Made by a program: the position numbers and the translations under genes. Shown here in pieces: positions 31,701 through 44,100 of a stretch of 64,000 nucleotides of DNA (positions within the stretch are counted from its first letter, which is position 1; every line of letters begins with the position of its first letter). Source of the DNA: Hymenolepis diminuta (lineage: Eukaryota; Platyhelminthes; Cestoda; Cyclophyllidea; Hymenolepididae); NCBI GenBank assembly GCA_900708905.1, contig CAADRB010000019.1, positions 1,283,925 through 1,347,924 on the forward strand, in the 5' to 3' direction. The notes under the pieces were generated by a model. The model made no database searches and was not told where the DNA came from. It was given only the letters and a program-made list of their open reading frames with translations.

Positions 31701-34700
31701 CAAAGCTCGTAAAATAATCTAAATAGTGTATAATGATACGAGAAAGACAATATCACATCATCTTTCTTAACTAAAGTGATTGCACATATTTCCTATTGAG
31801 AAATGAATGATTAAAAGCGTGACTATTTTTTTTCAAGGAAAACGGTCATTTGTTCCAGGTTACAACATGAGACACTTTAAATATAGATCCAGCTAAACTC
31901 AGCTCTCTCTGTTACCCCCAGCTGAGAATATTATTAAATATTAATACCGGAACCCAAAATTAAGCCGGTAAAATCAATAGAGCTGAAGTAATGTAAGATA
32001 TCAAGGTACCAAAGGATTTACAATTTCATCTTACATTGTTCTAAAACTCAACTCTCTGGGTTGGATACATAAATTCCTGAGTGTGTCTAACCCATTCTGA
32101 GGTTATTGAGTTGCTGATTTTTCAGCTCGAATAAAATACCTCATTGAATGGTCCAAAACAGTTAGTTGCTATATTAAAATTTGTTTCCCATGATAAAATT
32201 TTAGTAAGCTGTGTAAGCAGCTCCGGAATTTAGGAGGAAAAAATAAAACATTAGGGCGGCAAACCAGAAATTGTATACTCTCATAAGTTGCAAATCGAAA
32301 TAAGTTCAAAGATAAAGACTATCCTAGATTCTTAGCAAACGGTATGCTGGAGACTTTAAGGGTACAATCCATTTGAATTAAGTTTATTATTATTTTGATA
32401 TTACATCAAAACATTAATGTCTGATATTTAATATCTGAACTTTATTGGGATCCCATGTCACCAATTAAATATAAAGTTTTAGACGTGTTTAAACGTATCA
32501 ACAAATCAAAATATTATTTCTTTTTATTAAATGTTTATGTATTTGTGCTAATAAGGAAGTAAGTTCGAAATTAGATTTTGAATTTAGCATTCAATTATGT
32601 TAACTAATAAAAATAGCAATAACTATTACGCATTCTGATTTCATGATAAAAACTTATAGATAAAACAAAATTTACCATGAAACATTTGGATATCCTTTCA
32701 CTTTTCTGAAACTACCTTGCCTTTTAAATAATGTAATATTAAATGATATTAATACACAAGCTATAAATATTAAAAGAATTTTGGAGATAAATATTTATTT
32801 ATCTAGCATTGAGAAATACTTAATAAATTATTTTTTTCTGTTCCATATTACAATATTTATTTTAAAGTTCGTAAATATGTTTTCTGACAAGTGACAGTTG
32901 AAAATCAAAATTAAATATTTTTATTTGGATTCTGAATCATCTGGTAATTTTTTGTCCCTAGATCTCAATATTACAAATGGAATAGCAAAATACTGCATTA
33001 GAGGATGAAACGATGAGGGGAAGACTTAAAAATAAATAATAAATAATAAGAGACATCGGGAGTTTTACATTAATTGAATTCTAGATGCATTTATATTGAC
33101 TAATTTTTCATGAAACTTACAGTTTCAAAACTCATGTTTCGTGATCTAACCCATCTGTCCCCTAGTAAATTTAAGTCCATTATATTTGGAACTTTTTTAC
33201 CAGATGGTTTAACTAGGTGGCTGGTCATATCACATCGATTCATTTTTTTGAGTAGCAATGTTTTTTAAAGTAAAGACCCATTTCTCTTTTCAGCGAAAAA
33301 CATAAATTTAGAAGCGTTTAATATTCTTGCTAGAAGCACACCAACATTTCACTTTACAGAGAGGGAAAACAGAAATGAATTCACCGGTCTCCAATCATTA
33401 TAGACTCTCACTAACACTTCATTTGCTCAAAATGTTTTACCTAAACTGTGTATGCCATCCGTTTAGTTTATATTGGCATCTGGTAATTTGAAATAATCCA
33501 TCATATAGGTGGGCAGATGTTTAATAGCAATCGAAAGTAATCGTTGTTGAAGCTTGGTGGCGTGAATTAGCATAAACTTTCGTGACCCTTTTTATATTGA
33601 TATAGGTAAATGTAGTGTATAATTTTGCTATAACGTAACCAACTAGGAGTTCGGATAGTAATCTAGCAGAGCCAACAATCTAGAAAACTCGGTAATATAG
33701 CAACTTAACACAGAAGCCAATAACCCACGGCAGATAAGAAGGCACGTTATAGTCAACACGAGTGTATTAACGAAACTCGCACTCAATCGGTATCGGTCAA
33801 AACAAATAAGAATAATTATCAAGCGTCTTTTATCGGTGAGGAAATAAAGAAAGAAATTATATTTTTATTCATAGAAAAATATTGGGAGCGGGGAAAAATA
33901 ATTATCGTTTCTTCTAACAATTTCATTCATAAGATTCTAATGAGCAGTACTTTGAATACCAATACATATACTTCATAAAAAGTATTATATCAGTCCGAGA
34001 CACAATTCCTAGAACACTGATAGGTTGAGTTTGGTTGTCAGTGATGACACTCTTCATTATAAAAATGAAGAAAAATAACCCTTAGGTTGAATATAGTCTT
34101 AGTAATGTCGTAGAAAATAAGAAGTTGGTTGGTCGCAAAGAAGGCTCAAGCCTTTAGTGACCTAAGAGTTCAGATCCCAAAGGTGTTTGTTCACGTAATC
34201 ATCAATGTTGGATGACATCAGAAGAGAATAAATAGTTGGGCGGAAAGCGGAAAAAGGTCTAATGTTCGCAGAATGATCAATGTCCTGGGACAATATTAGA
34301 ATTTCCTAATATTTCTAAGATGAACCAGTATTAAGCTACTAACCATAAAACTCGAGATAGCTGCACATCCAACTACAACACACTACTAAATTATCAGCCT
34401 TATTGTACCACAACGCCAAAAGACTGATACGCAATTCCTAACTTTGTAGAATATTTAGGATGACTGAAACCTGAAAACGTTTGCCATGGATAATGGCAAA
34501 TAATTATATTAAATATGACGGTTGAGACACACAAACCATATTGATTAAATCCAAATGGATGCCGTTTGATACGTTCCCTTTAGTTCTGCTTGCTTGAAGT
34601 AGTTTAGAAATACCAAAAGAAAATGGGGAAATTTGAATACAACTTTTCGATATTTCTTACTAATTCGTCCAATAATTATACGAGTCGATACTAAAAAATG

Positions 34701-37433
34701 GTGTCTGCAAGTATCCTTGAAAGAATCTTAAAATATAATTCTAGTTTCAAAATTTTCCCCAGGAAACCAAATAAATTATCGAATTGTGCCTGTGATGGAT
34801 ATGCATAACTAATTGTGAATAGAAAGTTGATATTCTGAACTTATGTTTTAAACATATAAATTCACATTAAGCAAACATTGGCATTTTGCAATATTTCAGA
34901 AAAAGTAATATAATCGCAGAAGGGTAAATTTTGAATAACCGAAAATGGAAAGTTAAATTCGGTTAAAGCATAAAAAATGGCTGCGTTTCGTCGAGAGTCG
35001 AGCTTTCCTGCTGTTAAATTATTTGTCATTTGCGGTTAATGTAGCCAAGTTAAATGCTAAGCAAATATAAAAGATCAATCATTTATGGAAAAACTTGTAA
35101 CATGGTGAATGAATAATGCAGTGAATATTGAAGGGGGTATACTTTAATGACTGCTTTTAAAACACTGAGCTTACGAAGTTATGCAATGAAAGCACTAAAG
35201 GAAAATTCTATTCGTATGTTCAAATGAAAACGCACTTTGGATGTATCTTAAATGTACTACTAAACTTGGTTAACTCCTATTTAAAAATTTGTAATGTAAC
35301 TATCGGAAATGTCCCTTTTCGTTTTTTCCTACCAAAATAATTCAATTTATCGACCCAATTTAACTCCGAAGTAAGATTTCAGAGTTTGAATAGTTTATCA
35401 AATATTTGCATATGTATACCATACTTATGCAACTTCACTAATATTATACAACTGATAAATATTTTATCCTTATAAATATTTGCAATATAAACATATCAAT
35501 TTTTGTCTACCTTACCTAGTATTTGAATATTTGAAAACTAAAATTTTTAATAGAAGAGTATTTATTTATTATATTCATAGTTTTAGTTCAATAGAATATC
35601 ATCCACACATCTAATAAAGATAAGAGACAACTGCGTGTATACCAGTCCGAGCCACTTTAGCAAACTCTATAGTTAAAATTACAATCTTCCAATTTGACTT
35701 ACATTATAATTATTTTATCTTTATTTTATTTATTTTAATTTGATAATTTTATATTGTTCAGTTTTTCATTATTTATGATCCTCTACTCAAAGAGTTTGCT
35801 TAATGTTACCAAATATTAATTTATTATTTGTAAATAGATCGAATTTTAAAACCGGTTATTCTAATACAAATCGTTTTTGAATTTAATGCAAGCTCAAGTA
35901 TTAACTTAAATATATAGTTTTTAAAATGAATTATTTTTGAACTAGCAGCAATTCAAGTTTTGGAATTTTTATTTTATTTTGATTTATTTAAGATTATTTC
36001 AGAAATAAATTTGCCAAATATTACTGTGCATCATGTGAAGCAATAGTTCGGTTTATAACTTGATTTACAAAATCGAATGTCATTCTCAAAAATAACTGAT
36101 TTCATTAAGGAGAATATTATTAAAAGAATGAAATATTTAAGAAAATTTGACCCGAGAACAATTTGCAGATCACCCTCCACCTTGTAATGAGCACTGCAAG
36201 CATGCTTTTGTGCTTAAAAGGGGTATGAAGTCCAACTGAAAGTCTTCGTTTACACTTTCCAAATGCTTAAAGATTGACAAACTTATAATGATCTCGTGAT
36301 CTCATCAACAAGTCATGTTTTATTTATTTGAGCCTTAGAGTCATCTCAAAGAACTTTACTCTTACCTGAGAAAAATATGCGTAATTAAAAATATATTTTC
36401 ATATTTAGAGTTTTATTTATCTTAAGATGTCATTGGATACTTATAGATCACAACATTATCTCCATATTTTAATTTAGATAGGATCAACCTATAAATGAAG
36501 AGCTTTATCTCCCATTATTATTATTATTACTCATGGCGAAGCAATGAAACACAATTTAAACAATTGGAAATAATCCAATCAGAAACAGTAGTAAAATAGT
36601 CCAACAAGAGGTGAAAGAGGTTTAACCGGTAGAAGTGGAGAATAGATTTAGGGGATCTAGAGAGTCCTAATTCAAGTTCTAAATTCATTGTACCGGTATA
36701 TTTTTAACAAATGGTTCTAAAGTTTACATTTCAGGGATCGTCTCTCTATTTTTATAAGTGAGATTTCATATTTGTGATGTTTAGAATTTGACTAGTTGAG
36801 CGGGAATTTTGCCATACCATCTTATTTGACATTAACAAAGATGAATTTAATGAAGCATTCGAAATTAAAAATATATATATATAACAGGCAGTTTGAAATG
36901 AAATAAATAAATGAACATAAAATACTATTAATTTGTAATCATTTAGTGTTTATAAAATAACCAACTTCTCACCTATAAATTGTCTAATTCTATTTCAAAA
37001 TATGAACCAGAAAAAATCAGTATGGGTAACAATTTCAAAAATTTTTGCTTGAATAAATTCCTTTCTGAAATTCTTTCATTATGTGAGCATATACAAAAGT
37101 GTCACTGCTGCTTTAATCTGTGTCAGCTTAGACAAAATTTATATACTCTTGTCTAGTTTGCGATGTAGAATTTCTAATAGTAAGTTCATTGTGACGTTGT
37201 TAACGCTGTGCAATCGGTTGAGATTAAGAGTGAACCAAATCCAAATGAACTGACAATTATCTTAATTGGACTTCATCTAGTTTTCTCAATGTAATTCAAT
37301 TTAAGTCTTACGGACTGACTGTCGGAAAGCGGAAATTTAAAAGACCTAAGAAGAATTCGAAAAGTATATGAACAAGCTCGTTATTTGTGTCTTGACTTTC
37401 CGATTACTGTTTCTGTGTGTTTATACTTCAAAA

Positions 37434-37727
37434 TGAAGTACTTCTGCTCCCCTATTGTTGGCCAACCAACAGGCTGGTCAATCTCCAACATCCAGTATAC
37501 ATAGAGTAAATTATAATAATGACTAAGATGTTGATGACAATAAAAGGGAGCATTCATTAAATTGCGAGTACTCGCCGTTTACCTTTTGGATTTGAGCTGC
37601 CGTAGTCAAAATTATATAAAATATTACGTATCGTCATTTTGCAAGCAGAGATTCTCTCCCCGTTAATAGAGCTCTTTAGCTCTCTTCAATAAATTTATTT
37701 TCGGAAGGGTGATTTTATTCGTTTACA
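37434..37727 (+). repeat. Candidate solo LTR, second type
   Basis: LTR-like order: a possible TG start, CTATTGTTGGCCAACCAAC near 37453, a TATA-like ATTATATAAAAT near 37611, a potential hairpin AGAGCTCTTTAGCTCT followed closely by AATAAA (37688-37693), and a possible end GTTTACA at 37721-37727. It shares CCTATTG and CCAACCA elements with the block at 22280 but is not clearly the same family. The boundaries are guesses and no target duplication was seen. Confidence 0.3.
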
Positions 37728-39901
37728 AATAGAAATTTACACAAGCGTGAAATAAAAAGGAGCTTTCCCAAGTCTCTTTGCAAATATAATTTTCAGTTTC
37801 AAATATTTGTTTGAAATTATAAAGACATCATTTATTAAGTCATTTTTGTCATCTGATAATAGCACCAGATCGGTGCTAACTTCTGTGAAAAAAACGGGAT
37901 GACTCATATCATCATGGCAGGAAAATTTCATGACATTCAACAGCACTAGCAGACAGTAGCAAATGGTGGTAATTTCTGCCAAGTTGCTGATTCATGAAAG
38001 TTCTTTCTCGCCTACATGTTCTCTTGCGTTGTAATTACTGCTAATAACAGTTGTGCAAGCATGTTCTCACTTGCACTTACAATACTTTATTGCTGCTTCC
38101 AAATAAGTGCCCCTTTAATTTTGTTACGTTAGCTGAAATACCTTTCAGTAAAGACCCCTTTAATAGAGATACTAAATGCTATGCAATATTTACTGCATAT
38201 AAGTTAGTTTATATAATCTTTAATTTTTGAGCCTTCGCTCAATTAACATCACCATCCAATGCAAGTTTCTAGTCATAAAACCTATGAGGCTGTGCCCTAA
38301 TCTTTAAATCTAAGAAGAATGTATCACTACTTGATTTCATGAGAAATTTCTATATTTTAGGATCAAAATCTTCTAATTTCACCTATCTCCACAGTTAATC
38401 ATACAATATTGACAGTCATACATGTCGCTTGACACAATATTTAACCAGTCGTATTTGATCAAAGGGAATTAGTAAGGTTAGTCATATTTCGTTAATAATA
38501 AGAGTTCGTTTTTCCCTAGATGGTAAAGATACGAAATTTAAGGTCATATTTTAACTTCTCCATTATTTTTCCCCTGACAACGATGTCATCACAATTTGCG
38601 TTGATCTGGGAAAAAAACTCTACTTAATCTTTTGCGTAAGTAAAAAAACTGAACTTTGCTAAGTCATCCTGTATTAAATTCGATGAATTTTCATAGATCA
38701 AACGAGCCTAGATCTGATTATATATCATTACGCAAGTACCACGAACGTCATAGAAGTTCTAGGGAGAAGACGCACTACATATAATAGAGCCATTGGTTGG
38801 TCAGGTAAAAATATTAGCAAACAAGGGAATGGGATTGAATAAACGTATATCAAAAGCAAAATGTACATGAGGTAATATTAAACTCAGATTTATTGCAAGA
38901 ACTATCTGCAGTTCGGGATACCACTTTTACATCACTGTCTGAACTTACTCCCTGTTACATCGTTTACTTTTACAATAGCGATACACGTGCCAGTAACAAA
39001 GCACTTGAATTAATATAGCCCATGGCATTAATATGGTGAGGCTGAAAAAACTGATTAGATTACTGTTATCTTGGCAACCTGCGTCTGTCCAAGATTCAGG
39101 CAGATCAAACAGAATATTATTAACAGCAAATGGTTAGACACATTTATCTATTATTTATCTATAAATATAGTATGTCGATATATACAATGCCATTTTTAAA
39201 TCGAAAACCAGAGTTAATACTCATTTATTTTCTCTCAAATTATATCCTTTGTATTTGCTGGTTAAGACAAAAACTCTTTATAATTTCAGAACTGAAAGCA
39301 GACAAAATAACAATTTTATTCAAATGTATGAAAACACGAATAAAATCCATTAACATGCCAACTTTTATTTTCTCTCTGTTACTAAAAGCAGTAATTACAA
39401 TAGTAATACGGAACAACGGTCTCATAATAGTTTATAAGGATAATGGTAAATCTCATTTGTACTAAATAGATAAAAGGTATTAAAAAGGCAAAATAGATGT
39501 AAGTAAATTAAATTACATTGACAAATTGATGAATTAAACAATAAGGTCATCAACATTTATGACATATAAAGACTTCTGGTCAGCATCATTAAAGTAGAAA
39601 TTTCATTTTACAGAGTGTAATACATAAAATCTGGTGTTATGACGCAGTACTCCTTCGGTAGAGCTAGATTCACGACTGTACATTCATAGGAGAATCAATT
39701 TGTAAAGGCATAAACAAATAAAATAAATCAAATTTAAATAGGGAAATTAAGTATACTCAGCAAACATCTACAAATCTGGAGAAGTAAGAGGAAATTAATG
39801 AAAAACAAAGAATCCCTTTGTCACATGATTTCTTGGTACCATTTATTGACTCTAGGGTATCAGATAAGCGAATTAAGTGGTTGATTAAATAGCAATTGCT
39901 T

Positions 39902-39975
39902 TGTTCGCCGCTAATGTAATGGTTAACGTACTCATCTGCAGAGTCGGATGTCACTGGTTTGATGCCTTTCAGTGC
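39902..39975 (+). repeat. Degenerate tRNA-like / SINE-head sequence
   Basis: Contains GTAATGGTTAACG (A-box-like), an ACTC/GAGT stem around a 7-nt loop ATCTGCA, and GGTTTGATGCC (B-box-like, two changes from GGTTCGATCCC). Acceptor ends do not pair, so a functional tRNA is unlikely. It could be a tRNA pseudogene or the head of a SINE. Confidence 0.4.
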
Positions 39976-41123
39976 ACACCCAGTGAGTAAAATGACCAAC
40001 AGCACTTGTTAAATCTGGTAAATAAAACGAATGGTAGAAATGAGATTTCTTTACAAGAGAGTCTGCGTGATGCTACCTCTCTAATCAAGATGAGCGTTAG
40101 GAAACGCGTCCTAATTGGGTTTAGGGGACATTTATGGAATTATCAATATCATTACATCATAATCGTCCCAAATCACTTCTAATAGTAACAAGTTAATGAT
40201 TCTGATAGTCCTCACTGGAGATATAATTCTAGTCAGACCAATTTTTCAATCATTTAATTTTCTGCGTCATTATGAGAGAATCTTTCCCAAGAGCTTCCAG
40301 ACGACAAAGTTTGGCAAATAAGCGGAAACTCTGCTTAAGAACTTATATTGTGTAAGATGAAATAATAACCTATTTAGTACCAGTCGTAACGCCACGTTAT
40401 CCATTAATGAATCAAAATAGGACTGCATACACAGTTCGATGAATTAATATTTTCATATTAAACATGCGGGCATTTATACATTCTCATATAAACATTAAAC
40501 ATCGTTTAATTACAGTAAAGTCGGTAAAGCAAAAACTCTAAGACAATTATTTATGAAATAAAATAAACACAAATAATACAGGCTTGATTTAGGGATAATT
40601 GACTTAAATAGGCGATGGCTAGATAATAAAAAATATAAGCTCTGAGTTGGTATAAGAAAAAATAATATGCAATATAGAGAAAATTTCCATAAATAATGCT
40701 CACAAATTTTATTATATCAGGAAATAATTTTAAAGTAATGCTTGTCATCAAATATTCGCTTTTTTCATTCTGATATCATGCATATTAAGTGGCATAAAAT
40801 TAATAAATAAAAAAATGTTATTTATTTATTCAACTTACTACGAATAAATAACCTCTCATTTAATTTGTTGGCCAGTGCATAAAATTGACATATTAGTGAG
40901 TTAATATATATCATAACTTTACTTTTATAAAATTATTTTATGTATTTTGACGATTATGCATATTTATTTAAGGATTTTGCGTAACAGCATATATTTGTTT
41001 AAGCTTGTCAAATGAGCTAGTGATAAACGCGAGGTTAGACAAATCGGGGGTTTTGTTTTCTCGTGGTTGTGGCCGTTTCGGTTTTCTGCTTGACTGTTTG
41101 TTGTTTTAATATTAAAAAAGATA

Positions 41124-44100
41124 ATGGCTAAATCTAAAAACGGCACTGAGCAAGTTGCAAAAATTACTCCTAATTCAAAGAAATCGTTACAATCGCCGAA
41201 ATCTAGCAAGTCCAGTTCGACCTCAACTCCCATAAAGACTTCAGATCTTGTACCTTACAAAATTAGATTGCTAGACAGCGAACAAAAGGCGTTGGAGATA
41301 TTCATTTCGGTAGGGAAGCTAGTGCATTATTTGTTCTATTTTTTTAGAAAAATGATGAAGGACAAGTTCTCTTTGACAAAGTGTGCAATGAACTTGGAGG
41401 AATTGTCGAAAAAGACTATTTTGGTCTTCGGTATATGGATAAAAACAACCAAAGAGTAACTATTTATTTATAGAATGATAATGTTTTATACAGCAATGGC
41501 TCGATCTTGGTCGAAATGTCAAGAAACAGATGACCGGAGCACATTCTTCTGCTCTGAGCTTCCGCGTTAAACATTATCCCGGGAATCCCATTACTGATTT
41601 CCATCAAGAAATATCTCAGTAAGTTCACTGTCTTTTATTATTTTACCGGTAGTTCGCTGTTCGTTATTATTTTATCCTAAATCTCAAGGGTATGGGTTTT
41701 CGTATAATGATTACATTGGTCAGATATTTCTTGTAAATCTATTTTTAATTATGTAGATACCTTCTTTATCTGCAAATACGTCGAGACTTGGTACAAGGTC
41801 GTCTTCTTTGTCCACTTAATGAACTTTACACAATGGGAGGTTTAATTTTGCAGTGTAAGTACTGATGATTTCACCCCTTTTTTCAATAATAATCAAGAAA
41901 TTATTTATGTAAATCCTTTTTTTTCTACAAATTTTCAGCTGAATACGGTGATGCCCCAGAAGATGAAGGTTCAGGTGAACTGAATGGGTCTATATCTGAT
42001 GAGGAATATAAAGCCTACTTCAAGAATTTCAAAATTGTATTTAATCAAACCAAGAAAATTGAATCCGAGATAATCGCTCGTCATAGGATGTATCGGTGAG
42101 TTTAGTTGTGAAATCGATTGATTGTGGTCTTTTTTTCTCGTATTATCATATCTTCTGAGACATTTTACTCGTTTCAGTGGTCTCACTGCAAGGGATGCGG
42201 AAGTTGAAGTTATCAGAATGGCATCAAAATTGCCCACCTATGGAGTTGATCCATTCCCCGTTAAGGTAAAATGCTTTTCGCCGCTTTGATCAGCCTAAAT
42301 TTAGGTAATAACTAAGGAGAAGACCCCAAAGAAAGTTGATTCTACTGTTCACAAAACTGGAGACTCCGTAAGCAGTGTAGCCGCAGAAAATAAAGCATCA
42401 GACACTCAGTCTATCAAATCTGCCCCAGCTAACCCAACAGGCTCCGTCTATCTTGGTTTAAGACATACTGGACTCACAACTTACGTTGGACTTCAACCCA
42501 GTGAAACTATTGAATGGTATGCTTTAATTAACTTGTAAATCGCTTACCTTTATTGTCAATTCATCCGTTCATTTGCTCTTCGTGAAATTCATGTCGTAGG
42601 CATCATACACACTTCATGTTGTACTTTGCTGTTGCATGCCTTTTTTTGCTCTAACGCTCCCCCTCTGTATACACTATCTTTCTCACACATGAAGTTTGAG
42701 CACGTCTTAAGTAGAAAATTCGACGCTAATCCATATCTAAAAAACTCAATCGTATCGCTATTTCACGTGAGAAGCTGTGACGAATTAAGTCCCTCTTAAA
42801 CCAGATTAGTTGATCGATTTTTGTGATTGGGTGTAAAGAGGAGAGGGGGAGATTAAGGATTTTGCATGGTCATTGTTTTCATTCCTAGATGTTTGTTGCG
42901 CTTGTTTGCCCCCAAAAATGTATCAATTAATCGCAATCTTCCTCTTCTATCTGCTTTGGGTGTCTTTTATTATTAGCAAATCTGGATCACAACTCTACAT
43001 CGGACCCAAATATACGCAGAATTATTCTTGGTAAGACCCGAATTCCTCTACCTATACCTCCCCTTACCCTTTTTCCTCAATCTCCTCTCCCTTCTTAGGT
43101 TGCATGTTTTAAGATTCCTTTGTGTTTGCTTGTGTTTCTCAAGCACTATCATGGCCACTACTAACTCACGTATCCTGTTTCATGCTTGGAACAGTGCTCT
43201 TTTTTTGTTTGATTTCATGTCCTGTTTTTGTGTCTTGTCTTAACGCTACCTACTTACCTGGCTGGCTATTGCTTCTCATTTTCTGTTGTTTTTGTTGAGC
43301 TTTTCCCCAATCTCATTCGAGACTTCTGGTGACTTAATGTCGATATTTGTGTGTTTGCTTATTTTCGGTTTGTGCACAGCTTCAAAATAATCCTGGTCTT
43401 TCCATTTCTAACTGAATCACCTTCACTTAAAGAAGTACGAGAGGGTTGTGTAGCTCGCCAACTGGGCGGCTTGGAAGGAAGGTGCAGTGTAAGGTTAAAT
43501 ACCGCACATCTTGTTTTCCTCTAATCTCCCCTCACCCTGGCTTGCCACATCATCATCTTCCCATGAGAATGAATCATTCTAGTCGACGTCAACACAGAAT
43601 TAAAAGGCCAACCATCTAGTAGTAGCTACTGAATGTTTGGATTTTTTGTTTTAGTTCAGTTAACTATATAAGTAGCTTTTGTTGATATATAATTTATCTC
43701 CCCTAAGGAGTCAATAATAATGCACTTACCCTAGCTCGTATATCTCCCTATCGACCACAGTCTTAATCTACCCATTTGTTTCCCCTCTCTTGTGTTTTAG
43801 GAACAGTATCGAACGCCTTGCCTGCGATGGAAAGGACTTTATCGTCTACGTGAAGCCTCAGGCTGCAGCGGTGAGTAAATCTTATTCTTTATTGAATAAC
43901 TGTAATGTACTTTCTGGGACAGGTGAAGAAATTTCTTGTGTCTTACGTGGCCTCTAGCTCTCGCATAGTGTGTGCATTTGCATGAGTATAGCAGTGCCTG
44001 TTCTGCACATAAACTAAAACGTGTTCTCACTCGTATTTTTGCCTGCGTTTGCACGAATATGTTAGATGGTCGACGCCCTGGCTCACTCACATGCGCAAGT

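Larger units (their letters stand above)
27300..41123. other. 13.8-kb intergenic region
   Basis: Strongly AT-rich, especially 30-41 kb. No spliced gene or recognisable domain was seen on either strand; the open frames are short and AT-driven. Embedded items are a poly-G run (28693-28701), an (ATT)n-associated segment (36513-36565), an LTR-like block (37434-37727) and a tRNA-like relic (39902-39975). Confidence 0.55.

Noticed and set aside
30000..41000. Many 60-110 codon open frames, such as 39130-39465
   Set aside because: They are rich in Ile, Leu, Phe, Tyr and Lys codons as expected from AT-rich DNA and show no motif.
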